This document shows positions 9,128-17,607 of a stretch of DNA of 64,000 nucleotides, piece by piece (position 1 is the stretch's first letter; every line of letters starts with the position of its first letter). The notes beneath the pieces were generated by a model. That model searched no databases and was not told where the DNA came from. It worked only from the letters and a program-made list of their open reading frames with translations. The stretch covers positions 1 to 64,000 of the forward strand of contig JAPPEF010000059.1 in assembly GCA_028875335.1 (NCBI GenBank). The letters run 5' to 3'. Made by a program: the position numbers and the translations under genes. This DNA comes from Gemmatimonadota bacterium. GTDB lineage: Bacteria > Latescibacterota > UBA2968 > UBA8231.

Positions 9128-10603
9128 TCACCGCTTCCAGCCCTTTTCCAACCGGCTCGCCTGTTTCTTCGACAGCCCACCCAACGCCTTCATAGCGTCC
9201 AATAGCCGCATCCTAGTCAATTCTGGCCCCAAGAGAGCAGCGGATTCAAACAGCGGCGGCCCCACCCGCTCGCCAGTCAGTGCGACAATGAGCGGGACAG
9301 TCACGTCGCGGACCGGCCACTCCCAATGCGCAGCCACCCGGCGCACGGCCTCGGCCGCGCCGTCTTTATCCCACTCCACCACCTCGTCCAAAGCCCACAC
9401 GGCTGTTTGCAGCATCCGCGCCACCTCGGCGGCCTCCCGCTTTTTTGGCACCAAATCCTCGGCCTTTGGTTCCACTTGCCGGGCGAAGAAAAACGCCACG
9501 CGCGGCACAAAATCCCCCAGCGTCTCCAGCCGCTGCTGCATAAACGGCAACATCTGCCCGACGTATTCGTCGTTGAGCAGCCACCCCTTTAGCTCCGCCA
9601 ACAAGGCTTCCGGCGTCCGATCTTCTCGCAGATAGCGTCCATTGAGCCAGCCCAGCTTGTCTATGTCAAAGATGGAGCCGCCCAAATTGATCTTCGCCGG
9701 ATCGAAATGCTCGGCTAACTGCTCCACGGTGAATTTTTCGTCCCAGATCGGCGGATGAGCCATCAGCGCCAAGTAGTTGAGCAGGGCCTCCGGCACGTAG
9801 CCAGCGCGGCGATAGTACTCCACCGAGGTCGGATTCCGCCGCTTCGACATCTTGGAGCCGTCTGGATTGAGCAGTAACGGCAGGTGCATATACGTCGGCG
9901 GCGGCCAGCCAAAAGCCTCGTACAGCATGAGGTGCTTGGGCGTGGAGGTGATCCACTCCTCTCCCCGAATCACATGGCTGATCCGCATCAAGTGATCATC
10001 TACTACCACGGCCAAGTGGTAGGTCGGAAAGCCATCGGACTTCATCAGCACCTGGTCGTCCATGTTCCCCCACTCCAGGGAAATCGGCCCCCGGAGCATA
10101 TCTTCGACTATACATGCTCCCTCCTTCGGCATCTCCAACCGAATCACGTGCGCACATCCCGCCTGCATCTTGGCCTCTACCTCTTCGGCAGCCAGCCCCC
10201 GGCAATGTCCATCGTAGCCGACATGCTCCTTGCGCCCCTGCTGCTCCTTCCGCAGTGCGGTCAGCCGCTCGCTTGTACAAAAGCAGCGATAGGCGTGTCC
10301 ACTATCCACCAATTTCGCAGCATACTCCGCGTAGATGGACAAGCGCTCGCTCTGCCGATACGGGCCGTAGGGGCCGCCCACATCGGGGCCTTCATCCCAA
10401 GCCAGCCCCAACCACCGCAACGACTGCATGAGCTCATCTTCGTACTTTTTTTGCGACCGCGCTTGGTCGGTATCCTCGATGCGCAGCACAAACTGCCCTT
10501 CATTTTGCCGCGCCCACACCCAGTCAAATAGCGCTTGATACGCGGTCCCTACGTGCATGGGGCCGGTCGGCGAAGGGGCAATGCGCACCCGCACGTCTGT
10601 CAT
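9128..10603 (-). CDS. gltX: Glutamyl-tRNA synthetase
   Basis: 491 residues, normal length for bacterial GluRS. It charges tRNA-Glu (or non-discriminatingly tRNA-Gln) in the cytoplasm. The class I signature is RIAPSPTGPMHVGT at residues 7-20 (HIGH-equivalent), and the KMSKR loop is at 251-255. A zinc-type CxC (CFC, 108-110) with YDGHC around 130-134 fits the family's zinc site. The C-terminal anticodon-binding region (VVEWDKDGAAEAVRRVA...) is complete. It converges with the FG-GAP gene (90-bp gap) and is divergent from the helicase gene at 10782. Confidence 0.95.
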   Translation of the reverse strand: MTDVRVRIAPSPTGPMHVGTAYQALFDWVWARQNEGQFVLRIEDTDQARSQKKYEDELMQSLRWLGLAWDEGPDVGGPYGPYRQSERLSIYAEYAAKLVDSGHAYRCFCTSERLTALRKEQQGRKEHVGYDGHCRGLAAEEVEAKMQAGCAHVIRLEMPKEGACIVEDMLRGPISLEWGNMDDQVLMKSDGFPTYHLAVVVDDHLMRISHVIRGEEWITSTPKHLMLYEAFGWPPPTYMHLPLLLNPDGSKMSKRRNPTSVEYYRRAGYVPEALLNYLALMAHPPIWDEKFTVEQLAEHFDPAKINLGGSIFDIDKLGWLNGRYLREDRTPEALLAELKGWLLNDEYVGQMLPFMQQRLETLGDFVPRVAFFFARQVEPKAEDLVPKKREAAEVARMLQTAVWALDEVVEWDKDGAAEAVRRVAAHWEWPVRDVTVPLIVALTGERVGPPLFESAALLGPELTRMRLLDAMKALGGLSKKQASRLEKGWKR

Positions 10604-10680
10604 CTTTTATCTCCTTATCTATTGGATTACAAATTAAGCCCCAGCCGCTTCCGCGCAACGCGGCCTATTGCACATTTAGC

Positions 10681-10708
10681 TTTTTTCCCTAAGTTTATAA
10701 CTTATAAT
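10681..10708 (+). promoter_or_regulatory. AT-rich promoter-like region between gltX and helicase
   Basis: The divergent intergenic region has one markedly AT-rich patch ending in a perfect TATAAT at 10703-10708, about 75 bp before the helicase ATG. No well-spaced -35 box accompanies it, so it is only a candidate -10 element, possibly serving the helicase with a long leader. Confidence 0.35.
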
Positions 10709-10781
10709 GATTAACGCGCATTCGCTGGCGTCTCACCCCGCCGCACGCATTTCCCTCCCTTTCCCCCAATAGATAGGATTT

Positions 10782-11990
10782 ATGCAGTTTACCGAGCTTG
10801 ATCTAGCACCCTACATCCTCAGAGCACTCGACGAGATGGGCTACGAAGACATGACGCCCATCCAGGAACAAACTATCCCTCACATTATCGCCGGCAAAGA
10901 CGTCATGGGCCTAGCCGAAACCGGCTCTGGCAAGACCGGCGCTTGTGCCATTCCCCTAATCCAAGCTACAGACGAGTCGCTCAACGCCATCCAAGCCCTC
11001 ATCTTGGTCCCCACCCGCGAATTGGCACTCCAATACGTCCAAGAGGTGGACGAAACCGCCAAGCACTCAGGCGTGGTCCCGTTTGCCATCTACGGCGGCT
11101 TTGACATGGACATCCAAAAGGCCAAGCTCAACCACGGCGTTCACGTGCTCGTGGCCACGCCTGGCCGTCTCATCGACTTTATATGGAATCACAGCCTCGA
11201 CCTGACCCACGTCAAAACCGTGGTCCTCGACGAGGCCGATGAGATGCTCAAGATGGGATTTATCGAAGACGTGGACTTTATCTTGTCCTGCATCATGCAG
11301 GAACACCAAACCCTGCTTTTTTCCGCTACCATGCCCCCGGAGATAGAGCGGCTGACCCAACAATACCTCAAGTCGCCCGAGCGCATCCATCTCAACCGCG
11401 ACCAGCGGGCACCCCAATCGCTCGCCCATCACTTCCTCCACGTCTCCCGCCGCCGCAGTGACGCACTCGTCGATTACATTGAGGATCAAGAAATCCAACA
11501 GGGCATCATCTTCTGCAACTCGCGCGACAAAGCATCCGACTTGTTCCGCGACCTACAAAGGCGCGTCCGCTCGGTTGACATCATCCACGGCGGACTAGAC
11601 CAAGAGCGACGCACCTCCATCTTCCGCCGCTTCCGCCAGCAGAAGATCCGCTTTATGGTCGCCACGGACGTGGCCGGGCGCGGCTTGGATTTTTCGCACG
11701 TCACCCACGTCATCAACTACGACTTCCCCTTTAACGCCGAAATCTACACCCACCGCACGGGCCGGGCCGGGCGCATGGGCCGGGCGGGTATGGCCCTGAC
11801 CTTGGTCGGCGACCGCAACCTCCACGACCTCAAGCGCCTGCTCAACGCCAACCGCATCCACGCGCATTGGGAAGGCACTGCGCCCGACTTGGACGACATT
11901 CGCGCCAAACGCAACGGCCGAGGACGTGGGCGTGGCCGGGGAGGCCGGGGACGGCCCCGAGGCGGCAGATCCTCCTCCAAAACCAGTTAG
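10782..11990 (+). CDS. DEAD-box ATP-dependent RNA helicase with RG-rich tail
   Basis: 402 residues. The superfamily 2 motifs are all present in order: Q motif (MTPIQEQTIP), motif I AETGSGKTG, Ia PTRELA, Ib TPGR, motif II DEAD, motif III SAT, motif IV-V region (IIFCNSRDKA, ATDVAGRGLDF) and motif VI HRTGRAGRMGRAG. The last ~30 residues (RGRGRGRGGRGRPRGG) form a basic RG-rich tail that commonly adds nonspecific RNA binding. These proteins unwind short RNA duplexes in ribosome assembly or mRNA decay, often at low temperature. It resembles RhlE/DeaD-like core helicases without a DbpA-type RNA-binding domain. Its own promoter is likely in the region shared with gltX. Confidence 0.93.
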   Translation: MQFTELDLAPYILRALDEMGYEDMTPIQEQTIPHIIAGKDVMGLAETGSGKTGACAIPLIQATDESLNAIQALILVPTRELALQYVQEVDETAKHSGVVPFAIYGGFDMDIQKAKLNHGVHVLVATPGRLIDFIWNHSLDLTHVKTVVLDEADEMLKMGFIEDVDFILSCIMQEHQTLLFSATMPPEIERLTQQYLKSPERIHLNRDQRAPQSLAHHFLHVSRRRSDALVDYIEDQEIQQGIIFCNSRDKASDLFRDLQRRVRSVDIIHGGLDQERRTSIFRRFRQQKIRFMVATDVAGRGLDFSHVTHVINYDFPFNAEIYTHRTGRAGRMGRAGMALTLVGDRNLHDLKRLLNANRIHAHWEGTAPDLDDIRAKRNGRGRGRGRGGRGRPRGGRSSSKTS

Positions 11991-12031
11991 CGCTCCTCAC
12001 AACTCAACTGATCTATCTGGTGATCGCTTGC

Positions 12032-12808
12032 TCATGGCGCATCCGGTGAATTGGCTTTTTCCAATCCGGGCAGCAGCCAGTCCTTGACCCAACCAAAATC
12101 TGGATCGATTTCAAGCGCCTTTTCAAAGGCCGCTCGCGCCGACTCTAGCTCACCTCGATTTTGGTAAGCGATGCCGAGCCAAGCGTAGGCTTCCCTGTGC
12201 CCCCATGCTGGCTGGATGGGATCGGTCGGCTCTTCTTGGGCAAAGAGTTCGGCGGCGCGCTGGAACCCTTGCAGGCCCTTTTCTTTGCTTCCACCAAACA
12301 TTTCGGGGGTATTAAAATCGCTGATGGCCGCGCTCAGTACCACGCGCGGATTGTCGGGGGCGAGTTGCTTGGCTTTCTGGGCGGCCTTTCCTACTCTGGG
12401 GCCCAGGAGCATGCTTTTCATAGGGCTCAGGCCGATTTGCCACCCGTACACGCTCGACAGCAAGGAATATGCTTCGGCCGCTTGTGGATCAAGCTCGGTA
12501 GCCTTTTTCAAGTGCTCGACAGCGGCATTGAGGTGTTCAGAAGCCTGGTCTTTGCTTTCTCCCTCTAATAGGCCGGCAATGCGGTAATCGGCCAAAGCGA
12601 TGTAGTAGTGGCCCCACGCCACCAGACCCGTGTCGGCTAGGGTGCGCTCGAACGTCGCTCTGGCTGCATACATAGCGTCGAGATCGCCCGCATTTTCACC
12701 GGCTTGCAGCATCTGTTTTCCACTGACGATAAGACTGTCACCGGATTGGGCGAGGGAGGGATAGGTGATTGAGAAAATGAAAGCGAGTGAGAGCAGAAAG
12801 CGTATCAT
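12032..12808 (-). CDS. Exported TPR protein, paralogue of the TPR domain fused to the RiPP-cluster ABC ATPase
   Basis: 258 residues with a Sec signal peptide (MIRFLLSLAFIFSITYPSLAQ). The remainder is TPR-like helical repeats. It aligns along its length with the C-terminal ~220 residues of the ABC ATPase at 15200: AVEHLKKATELDPQAAEAYS against AIEHLKGAIELEDNFSDAHA, SVYGWQIGLSPM against SVYGQKLGLRPH, and DFGWVKDWLLPGLE against NNGWVKSQLLPELD. The start has an AAAGGGG ribosome-binding site. It lies 15 bp after the TonB receptor gene and is the last gene of the minus-strand run. Shared descent with the ATPase domain suggests it belongs to the RiPP cluster. One copy would then act outside the inner membrane and one inside; this is inference. 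Confidence 0.85.
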   Translation of the reverse strand: MIRFLLSLAFIFSITYPSLAQSGDSLIVSGKQMLQAGENAGDLDAMYAARATFERTLADTGLVAWGHYYIALADYRIAGLLEGESKDQASEHLNAAVEHLKKATELDPQAAEAYSLLSSVYGWQIGLSPMKSMLLGPRVGKAAQKAKQLAPDNPRVVLSAAISDFNTPEMFGGSKEKGLQGFQRAAELFAQEEPTDPIQPAWGHREAYAWLGIAYQNRGELESARAAFEKALEIDPDFGWVKDWLLPGLEKANSPDAP

Positions 12809-12823
12809 AAATAACCCCTTTGG

Positions 12824-15052
12824 TTAAGGCCAATAGTTCAAGGAGACAGTGGTGCCAAAGTAAATGGACCGGCGAAAGAGCGTGGTGCGTGGCTGGCGCT
12901 GGGTATAGTCGATGCTGTAATCATAATCGAGCACATTGGTGCGGTTGAGCAGATTGTTGACCGCCAAGTAGAAGACCGCTTGGTGCCCGGAGCCAAAGAA
13001 ATGCACATAGCTCAACTGCCCATCTATCTGTTGAAAGGACGGTAGCCGGTCTGAGCCGACGGGTCCTTCCACGGGCAAGTAGTAGCTTTTGTCTATTACG
13101 GGAACGGCACCGACGACTGGGGTGATGGGTCGGCCGGTGGCGTATTTCAGGGTCAGGCCGCCACTAAGGGTGCGGACGATCTGCATTTTTGTAACCAAGG
13201 TCAGATTGTGCGTGACATCAAACGGTGAAGGGGCTTCTTCGCGTAGCATCTCAAACTCTAGGTGGCGCACCTGCAATCGGCGCGACCTCAGCAAGCTATA
13301 GGCCATCCACCCACTCAAGCGCGTATTGAGAAAAGCACCGTATTTGCAAAAGAAGTCAACTCCAGAAGCCCGGCCTCTACCCGCATTTGCAAGGTTCAGG
13401 TCGGGGTCATCCAGCACGAGATTACGGTAGGGTTTGTAGTAAGCCTCCAGCCGTACTAGGAGTTCCCCGCGTTCGTGGTGCAGGCCGCCTATCCAGTGTT
13501 GAGCGCGTTGGGGCTCCAGATTGGGATTGCCGCTGGTGGGGTTGTATTCAAATGGGGCGGGAAATTGGTGATAGATGCCCCAAGCGAGCCGGGCGTTTGT
13601 GTCTTCTGAGAACTGGTATCGCGCAGACAGGCGCGGATCGATGACAAAACCGTCGCTCAAATTGTGGTGGTCGGCGCGCATCCCGACATTGGCGACAATG
13701 CGGCGTACGGGTTTGAAATCGACTTCAAAGTAGGCACCAGTGCGCCGGGCACCGTAGGAAGTGTCGAGTTCAAAAACCTCTGCCTCGGGGTCGAGGATAT
13801 CACCTTGGGGAATGCGGCCCACGAATCGATTGTCAGCGTGCTCCATTTCAGCACCGAGGCGCAAGATTCCGAAGGTACCGAGGACGCGTTCCCAGTCTGT
13901 GCGAATTTTGCCGGTCCAGTCGCGGGGAGCCAAGTCTAGGTTGCCCAATTGCCGCCGGGTCTTGTACTGATTGAGCGAAGCACTGGTCTGTATGAACCAA
14001 TCAGCCCATACATCCGTCCACTGGAGATTGTGCAAGGCTCTATCCGTGCGGTTTCGATAAAGACCGTCAAACGAAGGCTCTGTAACCTGTACGCCGATCT
14101 CATCACCAGCGTCGAAGCTGAAGAACTCAAGGCGTCCGGTCGGCGAATATTGGTAGATCAAATTGAGGTTGCCGTCGTGCCCTCGTGGAGTGGTAATGAA
14201 TTTGTCGCGGTGGCCGTTGATGCGGAACAGGAGATCGGTAAAGCTGCGATTCCCCGTAAAGCGCAGGCCGAGCTTATCGTCAATAAGGGGCAAGTCAAGG
14301 CCCACAGCACCAGCAGCAAGGCCCAAGCCAAGCGTATAGCTCCGTTGCAGGGGCATGTCTAAGCTCTCCATTGCGAGTACCGCAGAGAGTGCATTGCCGT
14401 AGCGGGCGGAGAATCCGCCGGTGGAAAAGGCCGTACCCTTCACCATAAAGGGAGGAATCGTGCCGAATACTCCACCCGTGGGCGATTCGTATTTGTAGGG
14501 ATGCACCACCGTAGCTTGATCGAGCAAGATGACGGTCTCACTCACATCGCCCCCCCGAACAAAAAGACCAGCACCATTATCTACGGTGGCAACGCCGGGA
14601 AAGGTTTTGAACGCGCGAAAAATATCGGCGGAAGCTCCAGGCGTTGTAACCACATCTAAGGGGGCAAGGGTAACGGTCTCATCCTCTCCGGTGGTGTAGG
14701 TGCTAACGGTGACGACGGTTTCACCGAGTTCAATGAGGATGCGCCGCAGTACCAAGCGCACTGTTGTGGTATCGCCCGCGGTCAAGTGCAGGGTCTTCCG
14801 GGCGGGTTCAAAGCCGATGAAGGAGGCACTCAGGTCGCGTGGGCCAAGGTGCTGAGTGGAAAAGGCAAAGCGGCCGTCTCGTCCTGTTACTGCGCCGTCG
14901 GTAATGTCGATGATTTGTACATTGACAAAAGCCATCGGTCGTTCTGTTTCATCGACGACCTGTCCCTGGACGAAAGCCTTGCTCTGCGCCAAGGTCGGCA
15001 AAGAAAAACAGATGCTAAAAAGTGAAACCAGCCCTAGCGAACGCATAAGCAT
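12824..15052 (-). CDS. TonB-dependent outer-membrane receptor with N-terminal carboxypeptidase-regulatory-like domain
   Basis: 742 residues. A signal peptide (MLMRSLGLVSLFSICFSLPTLAQ) precedes a CarboxypepD_reg-like beta-sandwich (AFVQGQVVDETERPMAFVNV, residues ~25-110). Next come the plug (TTPGASADIFRAFKTFPGVATVDNG, with GLFVRGGDVSETVILLD) and a beta-barrel ending with the aromatic-rich SIYFGTTVSLNYW. A GGAG ribosome-binding site precedes ATG 15052. This architecture is the Bacteroidota-type receptor that imports nutrients or siderophores, or passes peptides, using TonB energy. It follows the RiPP ABC ATPase gene after 147 bp in the same direction, so it may export, take up or give immunity to the modified peptide. 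It could equally be an unrelated nutrient receptor. Confidence 0.9.
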   Translation of the reverse strand: MLMRSLGLVSLFSICFSLPTLAQSKAFVQGQVVDETERPMAFVNVQIIDITDGAVTGRDGRFAFSTQHLGPRDLSASFIGFEPARKTLHLTAGDTTTVRLVLRRILIELGETVVTVSTYTTGEDETVTLAPLDVVTTPGASADIFRAFKTFPGVATVDNGAGLFVRGGDVSETVILLDQATVVHPYKYESPTGGVFGTIPPFMVKGTAFSTGGFSARYGNALSAVLAMESLDMPLQRSYTLGLGLAAGAVGLDLPLIDDKLGLRFTGNRSFTDLLFRINGHRDKFITTPRGHDGNLNLIYQYSPTGRLEFFSFDAGDEIGVQVTEPSFDGLYRNRTDRALHNLQWTDVWADWFIQTSASLNQYKTRRQLGNLDLAPRDWTGKIRTDWERVLGTFGILRLGAEMEHADNRFVGRIPQGDILDPEAEVFELDTSYGARRTGAYFEVDFKPVRRIVANVGMRADHHNLSDGFVIDPRLSARYQFSEDTNARLAWGIYHQFPAPFEYNPTSGNPNLEPQRAQHWIGGLHHERGELLVRLEAYYKPYRNLVLDDPDLNLANAGRGRASGVDFFCKYGAFLNTRLSGWMAYSLLRSRRLQVRHLEFEMLREEAPSPFDVTHNLTLVTKMQIVRTLSGGLTLKYATGRPITPVVGAVPVIDKSYYLPVEGPVGSDRLPSFQQIDGQLSYVHFFGSGHQAVFYLAVNNLLNRTNVLDYDYSIDYTQRQPRTTLFRRSIYFGTTVSLNYWP

Positions 15053-15199
15053 AATAGTCTCCAGCGATAGGATGCTTTTGTGCTCTATGATATCCGGAGG
15101 CCCATCGCTGTGCTATTCTATTTCGACCAACGGCGATACGGCTCGGCTAACAGCGGGAGAGAGGGACGAATTGCAGGAGAACATTCTTATCCATCGCGA

Positions 15200-16867
15200 T
15201 TAACTGTCTAGTTCCGGTAGCAACTGGGATTTCACCCAGCCGTTGTTGGGGTTGACTTCGAGAGCTTTGACAAAGGCTTCCCTTGCGCCCTCAATGTCTC
15301 CGGCCTCTTGACGCATGATACCCAATTGAGCACAGGCTTCGTCGTAGCCCCAAGAGGGTAGGAGAGGATCGCGAATTTCCTCTTTGGCAAACAGCTCAAG
15401 GGCATGCTCTATCTTAGAGATGGCCCGCTGCTTATCGCCGCCAAACACAACAGGAGTATAATAGTCACTCATTCCATCTATTAACACGACTCGGGGATTG
15501 TTGCCATCGAGTCGCTTTGATTTTTCAAGAACTCTTTTGGTCTCAGGGCCTAGGGCCATACCCAAGTGAGGCCTCAAGCCAAGCTTTTGACCATAGACGC
15601 TAGCTAAGAGAGCATGGGCGTCGCTGAAGTTGTCTTCCAACTCGATAGCCCCTTTGAGATGCTCTATGGCTTGGTTGATGCACTCGGCCTGTTCGCCAGG
15701 AGTGGCCGCAAAGAGCGTAGCGAGGCGATATTCGCACAAAGCCAGATAATACAGTGCAAATTCCTCGTGATGGCCGTCTTGGCGAGCGCGGTTGAACAGT
15801 TTCTGTGCCTCATATAATTGGTCAGAGTTGGAAGAATCAAGTGCCTGCTGAAGAAGCTGTTTGCCCTCGACGAAAGGAGCCTCAGATTCGATGCTCTGAT
15901 CATTTTTTGCATCTTTTTGACTATAGCGCATATATCGACTTCCCGTAGCGAATAGGTACACATCTTCAAGATCCGCGGTTTTTACGGAGAATTGATGTAT
16001 GTTCAAGCTGTTAAGACGGTCTATAACTGCATCCTTAAACACCTCATCTTTCCCATATATGCACACGCCTTGAGGACTGCCGTCGACGTGGGTTACTCCA
16101 GGACAGTCTGCTAAGGTTTCGGGATCGACTTCGGTTTCTACCTCTACTTTGAGGTTTAGCTGAAACTGTTCAAGCAGTTGCGGTACCGAACCAGAAGCAA
16201 TGATTTCGCCCTGGTTCATCACGCAGACCACATCGCTGTATTGCTGGGCTTCTTGCATGTTGTGGGTGGTCATGATAATGGTAAGGCCTTGAGTGCGATA
16301 GTGATTCAGGACATCCCAGAGCTGCCGACGCAAATGAGGATCCAAGTTACTCGACGGCTCATCGAGGATCAGTAGCGCAGGTTTTCCCACTAAGGCAATG
16401 GCAATGAGCAGCCTGCGCTTTTCTCCTCCTGACAGGTCTTTGTAGGCTGTCTTCTGCTGGCGTTGCAAATCAAAAATGTCTATTAATTCATCAGGATCAA
16501 CAGGATTCTGATACATTTTCGCATAAAGGCGTAGAGCCTCTTTAACTCGAATATCATTGTAGAGAGAATCTTCTTGAAATTGGATGCCGATTCTACTGCG
16601 TATGTCCTTGCGTCGTCGCAGGTCGGGGCAACTTTCACCAAACAAGTGAATGTCTCCAGAGTTGGGCTTCTTTAATCCTGCAATGCAATCTATGATAGAC
16701 GTTTTACCCGCTCCGTTGGGCCCTACCAGACAAAAGACCTGTTGTGGATATACGGCAAAACCAACGTCCTGAACAGCGACGAGCTTACCATAGGTTTTGT
16801 GCAAGGCATTTATCTGCAGGATAGGTGTCTGCCTGTCTGGAGATGAGGTACTCGAAGTTGAGGTCAT
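15200..16867 (-). CDS. ABC transporter ATPase fused to C-terminal TPR domain (RiPP exporter subunit)
   Basis: About 555 residues from ATG 16867, which overlaps the CPBP stop as ATGA; ATG 16876 is the alternative. Residues ~15-235 are a DrrA/SagG-like ATPase: Walker A GPNGAGKTS, Q-loop, signature LSGGEKRRL, Walker B LLILDEPSSNLDP and switch TTHN. A short regulatory region follows to ~315. From ~330 to the end is a TPR-type helical domain (LYYLALCEYRLATLF ... NPNNGWVKSQLLPELD) homologous to the exported TPR protein at 12032. Family knowledge: with the permease at 19081 it should export the mature azoline peptide. The TPR fusion is unusual for this ATPase family and is in one uninterrupted frame. 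Confidence 0.9.
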   Translation of the reverse strand: MTSTSSTSSPDRQTPILQINALHKTYGKLVAVQDVGFAVYPQQVFCLVGPNGAGKTSIIDCIAGLKKPNSGDIHLFGESCPDLRRRKDIRSRIGIQFQEDSLYNDIRVKEALRLYAKMYQNPVDPDELIDIFDLQRQQKTAYKDLSGGEKRRLLIAIALVGKPALLILDEPSSNLDPHLRRQLWDVLNHYRTQGLTIIMTTHNMQEAQQYSDVVCVMNQGEIIASGSVPQLLEQFQLNLKVEVETEVDPETLADCPGVTHVDGSPQGVCIYGKDEVFKDAVIDRLNSLNIHQFSVKTADLEDVYLFATGSRYMRYSQKDAKNDQSIESEAPFVEGKQLLQQALDSSNSDQLYEAQKLFNRARQDGHHEEFALYYLALCEYRLATLFAATPGEQAECINQAIEHLKGAIELEDNFSDAHALLASVYGQKLGLRPHLGMALGPETKRVLEKSKRLDGNNPRVVLIDGMSDYYTPVVFGGDKQRAISKIEHALELFAKEEIRDPLLPSWGYDEACAQLGIMRQEAGDIEGAREAFVKALEVNPNNGWVKSQLLPELDS

Positions 16868-17592
16868 GATTTCCATTCGATGCGAATTTTAAAAACCATA
16901 AGATTGAAGGTTTGATGGCACAGTATGCACGGCAAAAGGCTATCGGAGACGATATACATAAGGCTCAAAATTACACCGAACAGAGTCTTAGAGATCACAT
17001 TTGCTAAGCCATAGGCTAGATGATTCATTCCAAATGCAAAGGACGAAATAACGACTGCGTACTGTACAGGCATATTTAAGACATCGTTTGCATAAGAAAC
17101 CAAATAACCTCTCCATAGGACCTCCTCTAGAAAAGCTTCGCCAAGGATGCAAACCAATAACAGACTTATAGGTAGTTTTTGCCCCTGTCTGACAATGAGT
17201 TTAGTTTCTCCAAATATCCATTGTTTTGCTAGCGGCTTGTTTCCCATCCGTAGTTTCAACCATGCCCGTACTACAATAATCTCTGCATAATAAAAGGCCA
17301 CACCTGTACCTATACCCAAAAAAATCGTAACCCCGAGCGATAAGGACATTGAAAAACCGAACCACATAGGCCACTCAAAGGCTGATGTCAGAATGCGGAC
17401 GGCTGGAGTACACAAGCTCAGAATTAGAATAAGAACGCCCATAAGAGATGCCAACGGCATGACAAAGTCGTAGCGATCCAAAGCTGCATCCATCGTTTTT
17501 TCGGATAATACCCAGCTACCTATCAAGTATAAACCTTCATGTACTAAATAAAAGAGGCCTGGATAAGCCAATACGAAAACAAAACAAAACAT
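16864..17592 (-). CDS. CPBP-family intramembrane metalloprotease (SagE-like)
   Basis: 242 residues with about seven hydrophobic segments. The three CPBP/Abi motifs are present: EEVLWRG (EExxxR) near residue 150, FAFGMNHLAYG (FxxxH) near 190 and CHQTFN (HxxxN) near 230. Members of this family in streptolysin-type clusters (SagE) are proposed leader peptidases or immunity proteins. The position between YcaO and the ABC ATPase, with an ATGA overlap to the latter, supports that role here. Base composition is AT-rich like the rest of the cluster. No clear ribosome-binding site precedes ATG 17592, so translation may be coupled to YcaO, 15 bp upstream. Confidence 0.88.
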   Translation of the reverse strand: MFCFVFVLAYPGLFYLVHEGLYLIGSWVLSEKTMDAALDRYDFVMPLASLMGVLILILSLCTPAVRILTSAFEWPMWFGFSMSLSLGVTIFLGIGTGVAFYYAEIIVVRAWLKLRMGNKPLAKQWIFGETKLIVRQGQKLPISLLLVCILGEAFLEEVLWRGYLVSYANDVLNMPVQYAVVISSFAFGMNHLAYGLANVISKTLFGVILSLMYIVSDSLLPCILCHQTFNLMVFKIRIEWKS

Positions 17593-17607
17593 AGATCAGG
17601 ACTGAAG

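Noticed and set aside
9040..9195. Plus-strand 51-codon frame after the second FG-GAP gene, possible truncated next gene
   Set aside because: It runs into the 3' end of gltX on the other strand and shows no recognisable domain; too weak to call.
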